A stretch of 64,000 bases of DNA from assembly GCF_000759345.1 (NCBI RefSeq), contig NZ_JPZL01000001.1:1178001-1242000 (forward strand), read 5' to 3'. This DNA comes from Litchfieldella xinjiangensis (GTDB taxonomy: Bacteria; Pseudomonadota; Gammaproteobacteria; Pseudomonadales; Halomonadaceae). Every line of letters starts with the position of its first letter. The first letter of the stretch is position 1. The notes beneath the pieces are model-generated. The model was given only the letters and a program-made list of their open reading frames with translations, ran no database searches and was not told the origin of the DNA. This document shows, one piece after another, positions 44,034-52,197 of the stretch. The position numbers and the translations under genes were made by a program.

Positions 44034-45848
44034 TCATTCGTCAGGAGGCAGTAGGACACAGGGATCGCTTTTCGGGGTCAGTATAGTTGTCTGGCGTTTT
44101 CCTCTGGTGACACTGACACGGAAATTCTGGCGCGCTTGGTTGTCGATATGCTCTTTGGAATTGAACCGAACGATTCGATCAGCGTTGTAGGGAGGCTGTC
44201 CTCTGCGTTTGATTGGCCATCCCTCAAAGATGATCACCTCATCGAACTGTTTCCCCTTCGCCTTGTGCATGTTCATCACGATAACGCCTGACTCAGGCTT
44301 CGCGTTCATCGAAAAGTGCTCCTGGATGAAGGCTTGTCGTGTTATCGCCAGTGCGTTGAAATAATTACCGTTGTCTCTCCAATCCTGTGAAAGCTCTTGG
44401 CGAAGCTGGGTGCCACGATCCAGGATACGGACGTTGCGCGCCTCGCCCGAAACCTCTTTCAAGCGTGTGCATGCACCATCCTCAAGGATCCGTCGCACTG
44501 CACGCCAGTCCTTGTCAGGATTACCCGTCAATTCGATGGAACAGGCATGCTCATAGACAGCGCTCATGTTGACAAGGATGCTGTTTCTACGTATAGCTTT
44601 CCCGGCGGCCTGACAGACCAGCAACTCTTCATAGGCCTTGCGGATATTTGCAGCCTCCTTGAGCGCACCTTGCGTGGGCTCATCACCGCCCTTGCCCTGA
44701 TAGTAATTGCACATCAGGTCGATGAATTGAGCGAAGTGCCGGCCATCTACAGGCTGCATCAGAAGCGCGATAATCTCGGCTCCAAGAATAGCCGCTTCCA
44801 TTTCTATGGCAGCGGTGTGCAGCACTTCGGCCATGCTGGCAGGTGGCTGTCGCAGGGTATCCGACACCATGCGCGTCATCTTCTTGGTCGGAACCAGAAT
44901 GGCCAGTGACCAGGCGCTGACACCAGCATCCACGAGACGTTTTCTAGCACCGTAGACCGTCGTCACCAGCTTCGTCATCGCCGGACCGGTGAAAGGCTCG
45001 AAAACATCGAAGTCGATCCCCTTATAGGACTGCTGCCGGAATTCCCCAGTCAGCAAGTCATTGCCGAATATAGCGATCTCTGTTCCAGAGCTGCGGTGAT
45101 TGTCTGTGCTGAGATCTACTTCTGTCGGTTCGAGTGTTTTCCGAAAGTGGTCGAGTCGAGCAGGATCGGCACCAATCCAGTCGTAGATGCGCTGTTCCGG
45201 ATCCGCAAGAGCGATGAGGCAGCATAATTCGCCAAGCGCTTGGACGACGCGCCACTGCGCGTCGCTGGTGTCCTGAAACTCATCAAGGATAATGACAGGA
45301 TACATGCTGACGATAAGGCGACGGATGCGTGCACTGCCGTGTAGAAGGTCGCCGACTTTGGGGGCGAAGAGATCAAAGCACAAACGCCCTTCTTCCGATG
45401 CGAGACGTACACGTTCGGCTTCTTCCGCCGCTTTCTTCGCTGTCTTCTGTGCGTCGGTAGGTCTCCTTGCTGGAAAGGCAGACCGAACGTCTGATAGCGC
45501 GATTGCTTCACTCGGCGGCGTAAGAATGGAGAGCCGCCGAGGCAGGCCGATGAGATAGCCATGAGCCTTGAGGATGCGCCAGAAAAAGGAATGGTAGGTT
45601 TCGACGTCGATGAGTCGCTTTTGAGCGGGCGGAACCTGCTGCTCGTACGTAATCGCTTCGACCACCCGGGATACCGTTGCGCGAGCAAAGCTGAGGAACA
45701 GGATTTTTTGCCCGGGGAGAAGGTCTCGTTCGGCGATCCGTGCCGCCTTGAGGATGGAAATGGTGGTCTTGCCTGACCCCGGCCCCCCCGTAACCAAGAG
45801 ATGGCTGTCCGCCTCCATGACATCCCGTTGGCCTTTAGTCAGATCCAT
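44034..45848 (-). CDS. UvrD-like SF1 helicase, GajB-like
   Basis: A 604-residue helicase. Motifs: Walker A LVTGGPGSGKTT (about residues 18-29), FLSFARATVSRV, Walker B VIILDEFQDTS, LADPEQRIYDW (motif III) and NFRVSVTRGKRQT (motif VI). The ATG at 45848 has GAGGA 7 bases upstream and overlaps the OLD gene by 14 bases; a longer frame to 45899 is less likely. An OLD-family nuclease followed by a UvrD helicase is the Gabija arrangement, in which GajB senses DNA ends and works with GajA. It is longer than typical GajB (about 500). Confidence 0.8.
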   Translation of the reverse strand: MDLTKGQRDVMEADSHLLVTGGPGSGKTTISILKAARIAERDLLPGQKILFLSFARATVSRVVEAITYEQQVPPAQKRLIDVETYHSFFWRILKAHGYLIGLPRRLSILTPPSEAIALSDVRSAFPARRPTDAQKTAKKAAEEAERVRLASEEGRLCFDLFAPKVGDLLHGSARIRRLIVSMYPVIILDEFQDTSDAQWRVVQALGELCCLIALADPEQRIYDWIGADPARLDHFRKTLEPTEVDLSTDNHRSSGTEIAIFGNDLLTGEFRQQSYKGIDFDVFEPFTGPAMTKLVTTVYGARKRLVDAGVSAWSLAILVPTKKMTRMVSDTLRQPPASMAEVLHTAAIEMEAAILGAEIIALLMQPVDGRHFAQFIDLMCNYYQGKGGDEPTQGALKEAANIRKAYEELLVCQAAGKAIRRNSILVNMSAVYEHACSIELTGNPDKDWRAVRRILEDGACTRLKEVSGEARNVRILDRGTQLRQELSQDWRDNGNYFNALAITRQAFIQEHFSMNAKPESGVIVMNMHKAKGKQFDEVIIFEGWPIKRRGQPPYNADRIVRFNSKEHIDNQARQNFRVSVTRGKRQTTILTPKSDPCVLLPPDE

Positions 45849-47736
45849 CGGTACCGTCCTCTGGATTTGAGCCTGCTCCAGCGGGCGCATCGTCTTCATC
45901 GTCGGTCACAGGGTCGCCCCACAGGAGACGGAAACCTTCAATATCAAGTGTGCAATAGTAACTTATCTTTTGGCATGCACTCTTGAGCCAATCGGGCATT
46001 TCATCTTCGCTGCACTGAGCAAGGAAATCTGCGATACCCCAATTCGCCTTCGAGCGTGCGAAATAATCTGCCAACGCTTCTTCCGCTTGATCTTCAAGTT
46101 CTGGGTACTTCTGAGCTAGATGCTGTGGCCAGTCAATTTGATTCGCAAAGCGCTTCAGAGCCGACTCGGATGCACCTTTTAGCACCATGTCCTCGAAACC
46201 TTTTTCGCCGTGCATCAACAGTAGCTCGATTTGAGCTTGGATCAAGGACTTGTTATCGGCTTCCTGCTTATCACAAATTGCGAAGGTATTCTTCCCAAGC
46301 TCCCGATAGAGCTGTGCGACTCCTGGAATATTACTCTCACCGTCGGCATCAACGACACAAATACCCAAGGCTTCAAGAGAAGAATATGTGTCCGACCTGA
46401 GCTCCGCGAGGCGACGGCAAGCAACTGGAAAAGCCGATGCTTCCGTGGCGCCTTCGGCCACAAGAACCCGGCGAGCAAGCAACCCCTCACAAAAGCGAGT
46501 TCGAAACTCTTGCCGGTAACGTTTCAGCTTTACATTATCAGGAAGATTGATGGGTTTCCGTGTAAGTATGCCATCAGCATCGCGTGCGAGTACCATCGTC
46601 TCTTCTATGGTGAACTCTTCTAGCACATAGGGCGAATGAGATGTGAAGAGGGTTTGAGAGGCCAAATCGCGAACTTCGTGGACGATTCGCTTCTGCGCAT
46701 AAGGTGGTATCGCCGTCTCTGGCTCTTCCATGGCGAAGATGACGTTCTGCTTGTCTTCAGCAATTTGGGACAGCATAGCCAAGACAAGCATATTGATGGT
46801 GCCCGTTCCTTGCCGATAGAACGGCGCTGCGTGCTTCCCTTCACCTGTGGCGATGAAGGCGGTGATGACCTTGCGTAGATGCTCGCGGGTTAGATTTGAT
46901 ACCTTTAGGTGGGGCTCGACGCCCCATTCTTTTGGTACGTACTTTTTAAGCACCGTATTGATGCTTTCAAGCACAGGGGAAATGCCTAGATTTGGATCGC
47001 TCGCCACTGGTATATCAGAAAGAGTGCCGAGAGCTGCTTCCCACATCTGTGGCCGAACTTCTTTCAGGCGTAAAATGATATCGAGTAAGCTCCCCCTCTC
47101 TAGGCTCAGAGCTCGTGTCCCCGTACGGTGGGAACGGAGGTACAGAAAACCGCATACTTGCTTATGCCTCCTGGAAAATAGGTCAGGCCTATCACTCTCT
47201 GTGAGGCTGCGAGTAAAGTAGGTCTTCCCCTCGAAATCATCCTCCTCCTCGTCATACCAGCCGTGAAAGGTAATGCGGAGCGCTTCAGTGATATTGGCGG
47301 CATCCACTCCCGCAGGATCAGGGGCATCATATAATTTGTCTGTTACAGAGTCCCAGAACTCTATGTAATCGGCAAACGTCCCCTTCTGCTCCTCGGTAAG
47401 ATCGGCAACGGTAACCTCAATCTCAATTCTTGGTGCCTCTTCTGTGCTCTCTGCTTCATCGGTCAGAGGGTTAGGGGCATCATCGTTTGCGACCTCAGCC
47501 TCATCTTCACCCATAGCCACATCGGGACTGAGCGTGTAAAAGCCCCTGAAAAAATCATGCTCGTCGATAGGCGGTCGACGATTTAGACGGTCAGGACCGA
47601 GAACTAGGTCAAGCGCCTCCAGGATGGTTGTCTTACCTGTATTGTTATCCCCAATAAGCACGCCGTGCTTTGGCAGTATAAGCGTCGCCTGCTTTATGCC
47701 TCTAAAGTTGTTGATTCTTATGCGGGCTGCACGCAC
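45835..47736 (-). CDS. OLD-family ATPase/TOPRIM nuclease, GajA-like
   Basis: A 633-residue protein. The N-terminal ABC-type ATPase has IRINNFRGIKQATL, Walker A IGDNNTGKTT (about 28-37) and FAMEEPETAIPPYAQKR (Walker B region). The C-terminal TOPRIM domain has VLVAEGATEASAF and CVVDADGESN. It matches OLD nucleases and GajA of Gabija, which nicks DNA when nucleotides fall. An acidic insertion (about 75-100) and acidic tail are unusual. It starts 32 bases after the GIY-YIG stop and is probably in the same operon. Confidence 0.82.
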   Translation of the reverse strand: MRAARIRINNFRGIKQATLILPKHGVLIGDNNTGKTTILEALDLVLGPDRLNRRPPIDEHDFFRGFYTLSPDVAMGEDEAEVANDDAPNPLTDEAESTEEAPRIEIEVTVADLTEEQKGTFADYIEFWDSVTDKLYDAPDPAGVDAANITEALRITFHGWYDEEEDDFEGKTYFTRSLTESDRPDLFSRRHKQVCGFLYLRSHRTGTRALSLERGSLLDIILRLKEVRPQMWEAALGTLSDIPVASDPNLGISPVLESINTVLKKYVPKEWGVEPHLKVSNLTREHLRKVITAFIATGEGKHAAPFYRQGTGTINMLVLAMLSQIAEDKQNVIFAMEEPETAIPPYAQKRIVHEVRDLASQTLFTSHSPYVLEEFTIEETMVLARDADGILTRKPINLPDNVKLKRYRQEFRTRFCEGLLARRVLVAEGATEASAFPVACRRLAELRSDTYSSLEALGICVVDADGESNIPGVAQLYRELGKNTFAICDKQEADNKSLIQAQIELLLMHGEKGFEDMVLKGASESALKRFANQIDWPQHLAQKYPELEDQAEEALADYFARSKANWGIADFLAQCSEDEMPDWLKSACQKISYYCTLDIEGFRLLWGDPVTDDEDDAPAGAGSNPEDGTDGSD

Positions 47737-47768
47737 GGCTTACCCCTCCTTTTAGTTGTTTTGTGGCG

Positions 47769-48938
47769 CTAACTTATCAGTCGTGCAGTCTTCGGGTCAT
47801 AGATCACATCCGTAATCGACCCATCCCGGATTCGCTGCACCGCTTCATCAATCACATAGAACGGCACCAAGAACCACTCTCTCGGCTTCACCGGATGACC
47901 AAAGCGATCTTGGATGGTCAGCTCAAGTTGCGCCGGTGCAAAGATGCGATGGAAGAGGGCTTCCAGCTTACGGCGGTTGATGCTGGCCAGCTTGTAGGTA
48001 GCGACCACTTCGACATCGGCCAGCAGGTAGGTAGCGTCGTGTGCGCAGTTGGCGATACGGGTTTCTACCTTACCGCCAGTGACGCCGATCTTGTGGATCA
48101 GCTCGCGGTGCTCTACAACGAAAGAGTGTTCTGACAGGCTGCGCAGCACATAGATGGTTCCGCTTTCTATGTCGTCCTCTTCCCAGGTTTCACTGAACAG
48201 TGGCCCGGCATCAGGCTCGGTAATGCGGCGGCTGGCTTCATCCTTGTAAAGCGCCCTGACCAGCGATAGGCGTAGCAGGTTGCTTTCCGTGCCGTTGGAG
48301 AAAATCACGCGCAGGCGCGCATCCTTCTTGCCCTGCGGAGAATCAAATTCTTCACCCTCGTCAGCCACGTAGGCAGTTTGCCCATCCAGGATGAACCATT
48401 GGCCAATCTCAATAGTGGAGTTCTTGCCGAAGGGGCGCGTGATGCGCACTCCGGCTTTCAGCTCGTGCTCTACCTGTTCAAACAATGGCTCGAAGGTCGC
48501 AAAGTCCTCGCACTTCTCCCTGTTGGCAATTTCTTCAGCCGCGCGTTTCTCGGCGCTGGAACGAACGTGCTTCAGCTGGGTAAGCTCTGGAGTCCCCGCA
48601 GCGCCGGCCAGCTCGGCAATCAGCGCGTCATCGTCCATTGCTTCTATGGAATCTGCTTCACTGGCGTAGGTGCCATCGAGCAGGCCCTGATGATCAAGGG
48701 GTGTTACCAGGGTGCGGCATTCCTCAAGCGCTCGAATACGGTCTAAACGCACGGCGTAGAGTCGTTCGAAGATGTCATTGTCTTCGCCATGCTGAGGAGC
48801 ACGGCCATGCTCTTCAACAAAGCGCTCGATCTCTTCAAAACCGGCAATGATGCGTTCTTCCTTGGCGGACAGCCCCTTCTTTTTCTCCGGCTGGGCGAAC
48901 TCATTCAACTCGGCGCGCAACTCGTCCAGATCAGTCAT
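47769..48938 (-). CDS. GIY-YIG nuclease family protein (T5orf172-like)
   Basis: A 389-residue protein with a helical N-terminal half and a C-terminal GIY-YIG-like domain (about 260-350): GTIYVLRSLSE, HKIGVTGGKVETRIANC and a Glu in RKLEALFHRIF. GIY reads IYV and YIG reads KIG, as in the T5orf172/MUG113 branch. The ATG at 48938 overlaps the helicase stop by 8 bases; a frame to 49004 is not needed. Probably the nuclease partner of the helicase. Confidence 0.8.
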   Translation of the reverse strand: MTDLDELRAELNEFAQPEKKKGLSAKEERIIAGFEEIERFVEEHGRAPQHGEDNDIFERLYAVRLDRIRALEECRTLVTPLDHQGLLDGTYASEADSIEAMDDDALIAELAGAAGTPELTQLKHVRSSAEKRAAEEIANREKCEDFATFEPLFEQVEHELKAGVRITRPFGKNSTIEIGQWFILDGQTAYVADEGEEFDSPQGKKDARLRVIFSNGTESNLLRLSLVRALYKDEASRRITEPDAGPLFSETWEEDDIESGTIYVLRSLSEHSFVVEHRELIHKIGVTGGKVETRIANCAHDATYLLADVEVVATYKLASINRRKLEALFHRIFAPAQLELTIQDRFGHPVKPREWFLVPFYVIDEAVQRIRDGSITDVIYDPKTARLIS

Positions 48939-50988
48939 AACGGCCCTCATCTTTGTAGCGCACGAATGCAGCAGCACCTTCGGCCATACGCTGTTCCCAG
49001 GCATCCTGCGAACTGACTGACGGCAACCGGCCTCGCTCTTTCTTGAACTTCACCGCCCGCAGCGCAAGGTCTTTTGCCTCTTCTGGAGTCAGGTTGGTAC
49101 GTTTGCCTGAGATGGCTGCGGCCACTTGCTTGAGGCTCTCTTCACTCATGGTCTTGGCCAGAATCGCGTAAGCCTCACTGAAGGGATTAATGCGATCTAT
49201 CAGGTCAATATCGAGCTCCCGTACGTCCATGGCGAACTTGCGTACGCCAGCGATTAGCGCTGTGTTTGGCTTGGGTTCGTTGCTGCCGATATCAACAGCC
49301 TCACCACCGACTAGCAACTGCTTGGCCTGCTGGGTGAGGTTCAGGGCGGCAATGGCGTGTTGACGCACGGCCTCCTGGTCTTGCTCGTCCAGGTTGGGGT
49401 ATCGTTCTTTGATGATCTTGCCCATGCGTACCTGGGTCAGCTCTTCAGGCACCAGTTCCTCGTCGAACAGTCCGCGCTCGATGGTGGTCTTGTCCTGAAC
49501 GAAACCGGCAATCACCTCGTTCAAGTCTTCCTGGCAAATCCGGGTGGCTTCCTCACTCTTGGGTTCAGCCAGTCCCTTGATCTCAATCAGGAACTTGCCG
49601 GTTTCCTCGTTCACACCTACGTTGCACTTGCCGGGGTCGTAGCCACCTTCACCGTAGTCGAAGCCTTCCTGCGGGCCGCTGGTTGGGTTCTTTGGCTTGA
49701 ACTCGAAGCGTGGGGCCAGTACCTGCTCCATCAGCAGACTGGCGGCAATGGCTTTCAGCGTGTCGTTGATAGCTTCCGTCACGGCCTGCTCGGCGGCATC
49801 CGGCTCGGCAATCAGATTAGTGAAGCGGGCTCTGGTCTTGCCTGGTGCATCCCGCGTGGCACGGCCAATTATTTGTACAATTTCCGTCAGGCTGGAGCGA
49901 TAGCCCACGGTCAGCGCGTGCTCACACCAGATCCAGTCGAAACCCTCCTTGGCCATGCCCAAGGCAATAATGATATCTACGTAATCTCTATCGTCTCTCA
50001 TTGCGGGGGATCTGAGGCTTTCCTGAATCTTTCCCTGGAACTCTGGATCAACCAGATCGGCAATACGCAGGGTTTTACCGCCTGCCGTTTTGACTAATTG
50101 GAAGCCTGTCACCGGATCGCTACCCTGCCATTCGCCCAGCTCCTCAATGATGTGCTCTACCTCGCGGATCTTATCTTTGGTGCTCTCGCGAGACTGAGGG
50201 TGAGGGATGTGCACGATGGTCTTCTCGGCAGGGTCGAGCACCTTGAGGATGTCATCGGCGTAGGAGCCGGAATAGAAGTAATAGCCGATATCGAGTTGCT
50301 TCAGGTGCTCGTAGCCGTTGAGCTGTTCGTAATAGGTGTAGGTGACGGTATCAAAGCGTGACTCATCTTTCGGTGCCAATACGGCCTCGGCATCACCCCG
50401 GAAATACGAACCGGTCATGGCGACGATATGCACCTTGTCACGAGCGATAAAGTCGCCAAGATGGGCACCCAACTTGTTATCCGGGTTGGCCGAAACGTGG
50501 TGGAACTCATCCACAGCGATCAGACGGTCGTCGAAGGCGGTAACGCCAAACTGGTCTACCGCAAAGCGGAAAGTGGCATGGGTGCAGACCAGTACCTTGT
50601 CATCGCTTTCCAGAAAGGCGCCCAGGGATTTGACCTTGCCACCATTATCGGAGCCCGGCGCATTGCACAGATTCCACTTGGGCTCTACATGCCAGTCTGC
50701 CCAGAAGCCATAGTCACTGAGTGGCTCAACATTGAAGCTGGAGCCGATAGACTTCTCCGGCACTACGATGATGGCCTGTTTCAATCCCTGATTGTGCAGC
50801 TTGTCCAAGGCAATATACATCAGGGCACGGCTCTTACCCGATGCAGGGGGTGACTTGATCAACAAGTGCTGTTCACCTCGGCGCTCGTAGGCGCGCTCCT
50901 GCATGGGACGCATACCCAGCACATTCGACTTTGCCGAGCTGCCATTGCTGGCGTACGAGACGGAAACTGAAGGTACTATCTTGGTCAT
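48931..50988 (-). CDS. DEAD/DEAH-box SF2 helicase
   Basis: A 685-residue protein. Walker A IKSPPASGKSRAL (about residue 45), motif II AVDEFHHV, motif III AMTGSYF and motif VI IIGRATRDAPGKT. This resembles the helicase subunits of restriction-type systems. The C-terminal 200 residues are helical with no named domain. It is coupled to the GIY-YIG gene. Confidence 0.85.
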   Translation of the reverse strand: MTKIVPSVSVSYASNGSSAKSNVLGMRPMQERAYERRGEQHLLIKSPPASGKSRALMYIALDKLHNQGLKQAIIVVPEKSIGSSFNVEPLSDYGFWADWHVEPKWNLCNAPGSDNGGKVKSLGAFLESDDKVLVCTHATFRFAVDQFGVTAFDDRLIAVDEFHHVSANPDNKLGAHLGDFIARDKVHIVAMTGSYFRGDAEAVLAPKDESRFDTVTYTYYEQLNGYEHLKQLDIGYYFYSGSYADDILKVLDPAEKTIVHIPHPQSRESTKDKIREVEHIIEELGEWQGSDPVTGFQLVKTAGGKTLRIADLVDPEFQGKIQESLRSPAMRDDRDYVDIIIALGMAKEGFDWIWCEHALTVGYRSSLTEIVQIIGRATRDAPGKTRARFTNLIAEPDAAEQAVTEAINDTLKAIAASLLMEQVLAPRFEFKPKNPTSGPQEGFDYGEGGYDPGKCNVGVNEETGKFLIEIKGLAEPKSEEATRICQEDLNEVIAGFVQDKTTIERGLFDEELVPEELTQVRMGKIIKERYPNLDEQDQEAVRQHAIAALNLTQQAKQLLVGGEAVDIGSNEPKPNTALIAGVRKFAMDVRELDIDLIDRINPFSEAYAILAKTMSEESLKQVAAAISGKRTNLTPEEAKDLALRAVKFKKERGRLPSVSSQDAWEQRMAEGAAAFVRYKDEGRYD

Positions 50989-51055
50989 AAAGCTATACCT
51001 GTCAGGGCTTCTTGCCCTTGTGTTTGAGGTCTTGTTCCAGTTGTTCGGTTTTCCT

Positions 51056-51409
51056 TCAGATCAGCGGCCTCGGCCTCCGCAAAGTGCTGTCCCACTGGCG
51101 GAACTGGACACCACGAGGTGAGCGGACGCGATAGCCGATAGCCAGAATCAGGTCGAGGTTGTAGTAGCTGATCTTCCGCTTGACTTGGCGGTTGCCCTCG
51201 GATTGAACTGTCAAGGATTCCTTAACAGTTGCCTCTGTGTCTAACTCATAATCCTTAAATATATATTTGGCGTGAAGGGAGACATTCTGCTTGGTGATCT
51301 GGAACAACTCGGCTATTTCCAGCTGACTGAGCCAGATGCTGTCACCCCCCACCCGAAGGTGCAGTTGGGTTCGGCCACCGTTCGTGGTGTACAGGATCAG
51401 CTCACTCAT
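51056..51409 (-). pseudogene. Truncated RhuM-family protein
   Basis: A 117-codon frame with the RhuM N-terminus: LYTTNGGRTQLHLRV, IWLSQLEIAELF, KRKISYYNLDLILAIGYRVRSPRGVQFRQW. Full RhuM proteins run past 300 residues; here the frame stops soon after RQW and the downstream 60 bases do not continue the family. Start overlaps the preceding gene (ATGA). Function of RhuM is unknown; it often sits beside restriction genes. Confidence 0.75.
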
Positions 51410-52197
51410 AGATTGAGGCCTCCTTGCTGGTGACTCGCAGCCTGCTGGTCATTCGACATGGCTCTAGCGAACCAACCTGGTACTTCCAAGTCTTCACGGA
51501 CAAAAATATTTTTAGGAACATCTTTCCAGAAAGCCACAATAGCGTCTGAGAAATCGTGTAGCTGAGCAGCACTCAAAGATAGGTGAGTGTGATCCAAATA
51601 ATCCAAGTCTGAAAAGGCACCACCAATGTGGCTGAATGAGTTAGAAAGATACTCTGGGTAATTTTTCTTCAAATCATTCAGCGAGTTTCCCTTGCCATGC
51701 TTATAGACATTGACCACCAAGCGGCAAGCATCAAGCTTAGGGAAATAATCTTGACCGCGAGCCGGCCAACCAAGGCCTTCTAAAAGGTCGGTCAGCTTGC
51801 CCAAGTCCACAGTCCACACCTTGTTTGAAACGATTTCTCCGGTATGCCAATGGCGTATTTCATCCGTCAGCCATTTACGAAAATTCTTATCCCATTCGTG
51901 ATACATCCCGGCAGCAACGCTCAGTCGGGTTCTGTCCCGCATATCGCTAAGGAGCTGGTAGAACTCAATGCCAGCTTCATGTGCTGACTCGTAGAAGTCT
52001 CCTTCATCGTGCCTCTCAGGATCAAAACGGTGGCTGTTCTTTTCCAGCCACTCATCGGAGGCCTTGTCAGCTTCGGCTTCAATATCATCAAATTGTGAGA
52101 GAAGTCGCTTCCTCGCTTGCTCTACGTAGAAAAGATGTCCGGTGATCAGGGACTTCCGGTATGGCTCCCACATTTGAAAAAGAGAATAGCCTTTCAT
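51406..52197 (-). CDS. Hypothetical protein with NVYKHGKG motif
   Basis: A 263-residue, mostly helical protein not assigned to a family. The segment ACRLVVNVYKHGKGNSLNDL contains an N-x-x-K-H-G pattern seen in several HEPN-like RNases of abortive-infection systems, but the R-to-H spacing (seven residues) is one longer than the canonical Rx4-6H, so this is only a hint. It overlaps the methyltransferase stop (TGATG) and the RhuM relic start, so it belongs to the same operon. Confidence 0.75.
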   Translation of the reverse strand: MKGYSLFQMWEPYRKSLITGHLFYVEQARKRLLSQFDDIEAEADKASDEWLEKNSHRFDPERHDEGDFYESAHEAGIEFYQLLSDMRDRTRLSVAAGMYHEWDKNFRKWLTDEIRHWHTGEIVSNKVWTVDLGKLTDLLEGLGWPARGQDYFPKLDACRLVVNVYKHGKGNSLNDLKKNYPEYLSNSFSHIGGAFSDLDYLDHTHLSLSAAQLHDFSDAIVAFWKDVPKNIFVREDLEVPGWFARAMSNDQQAASHQQGGLNL

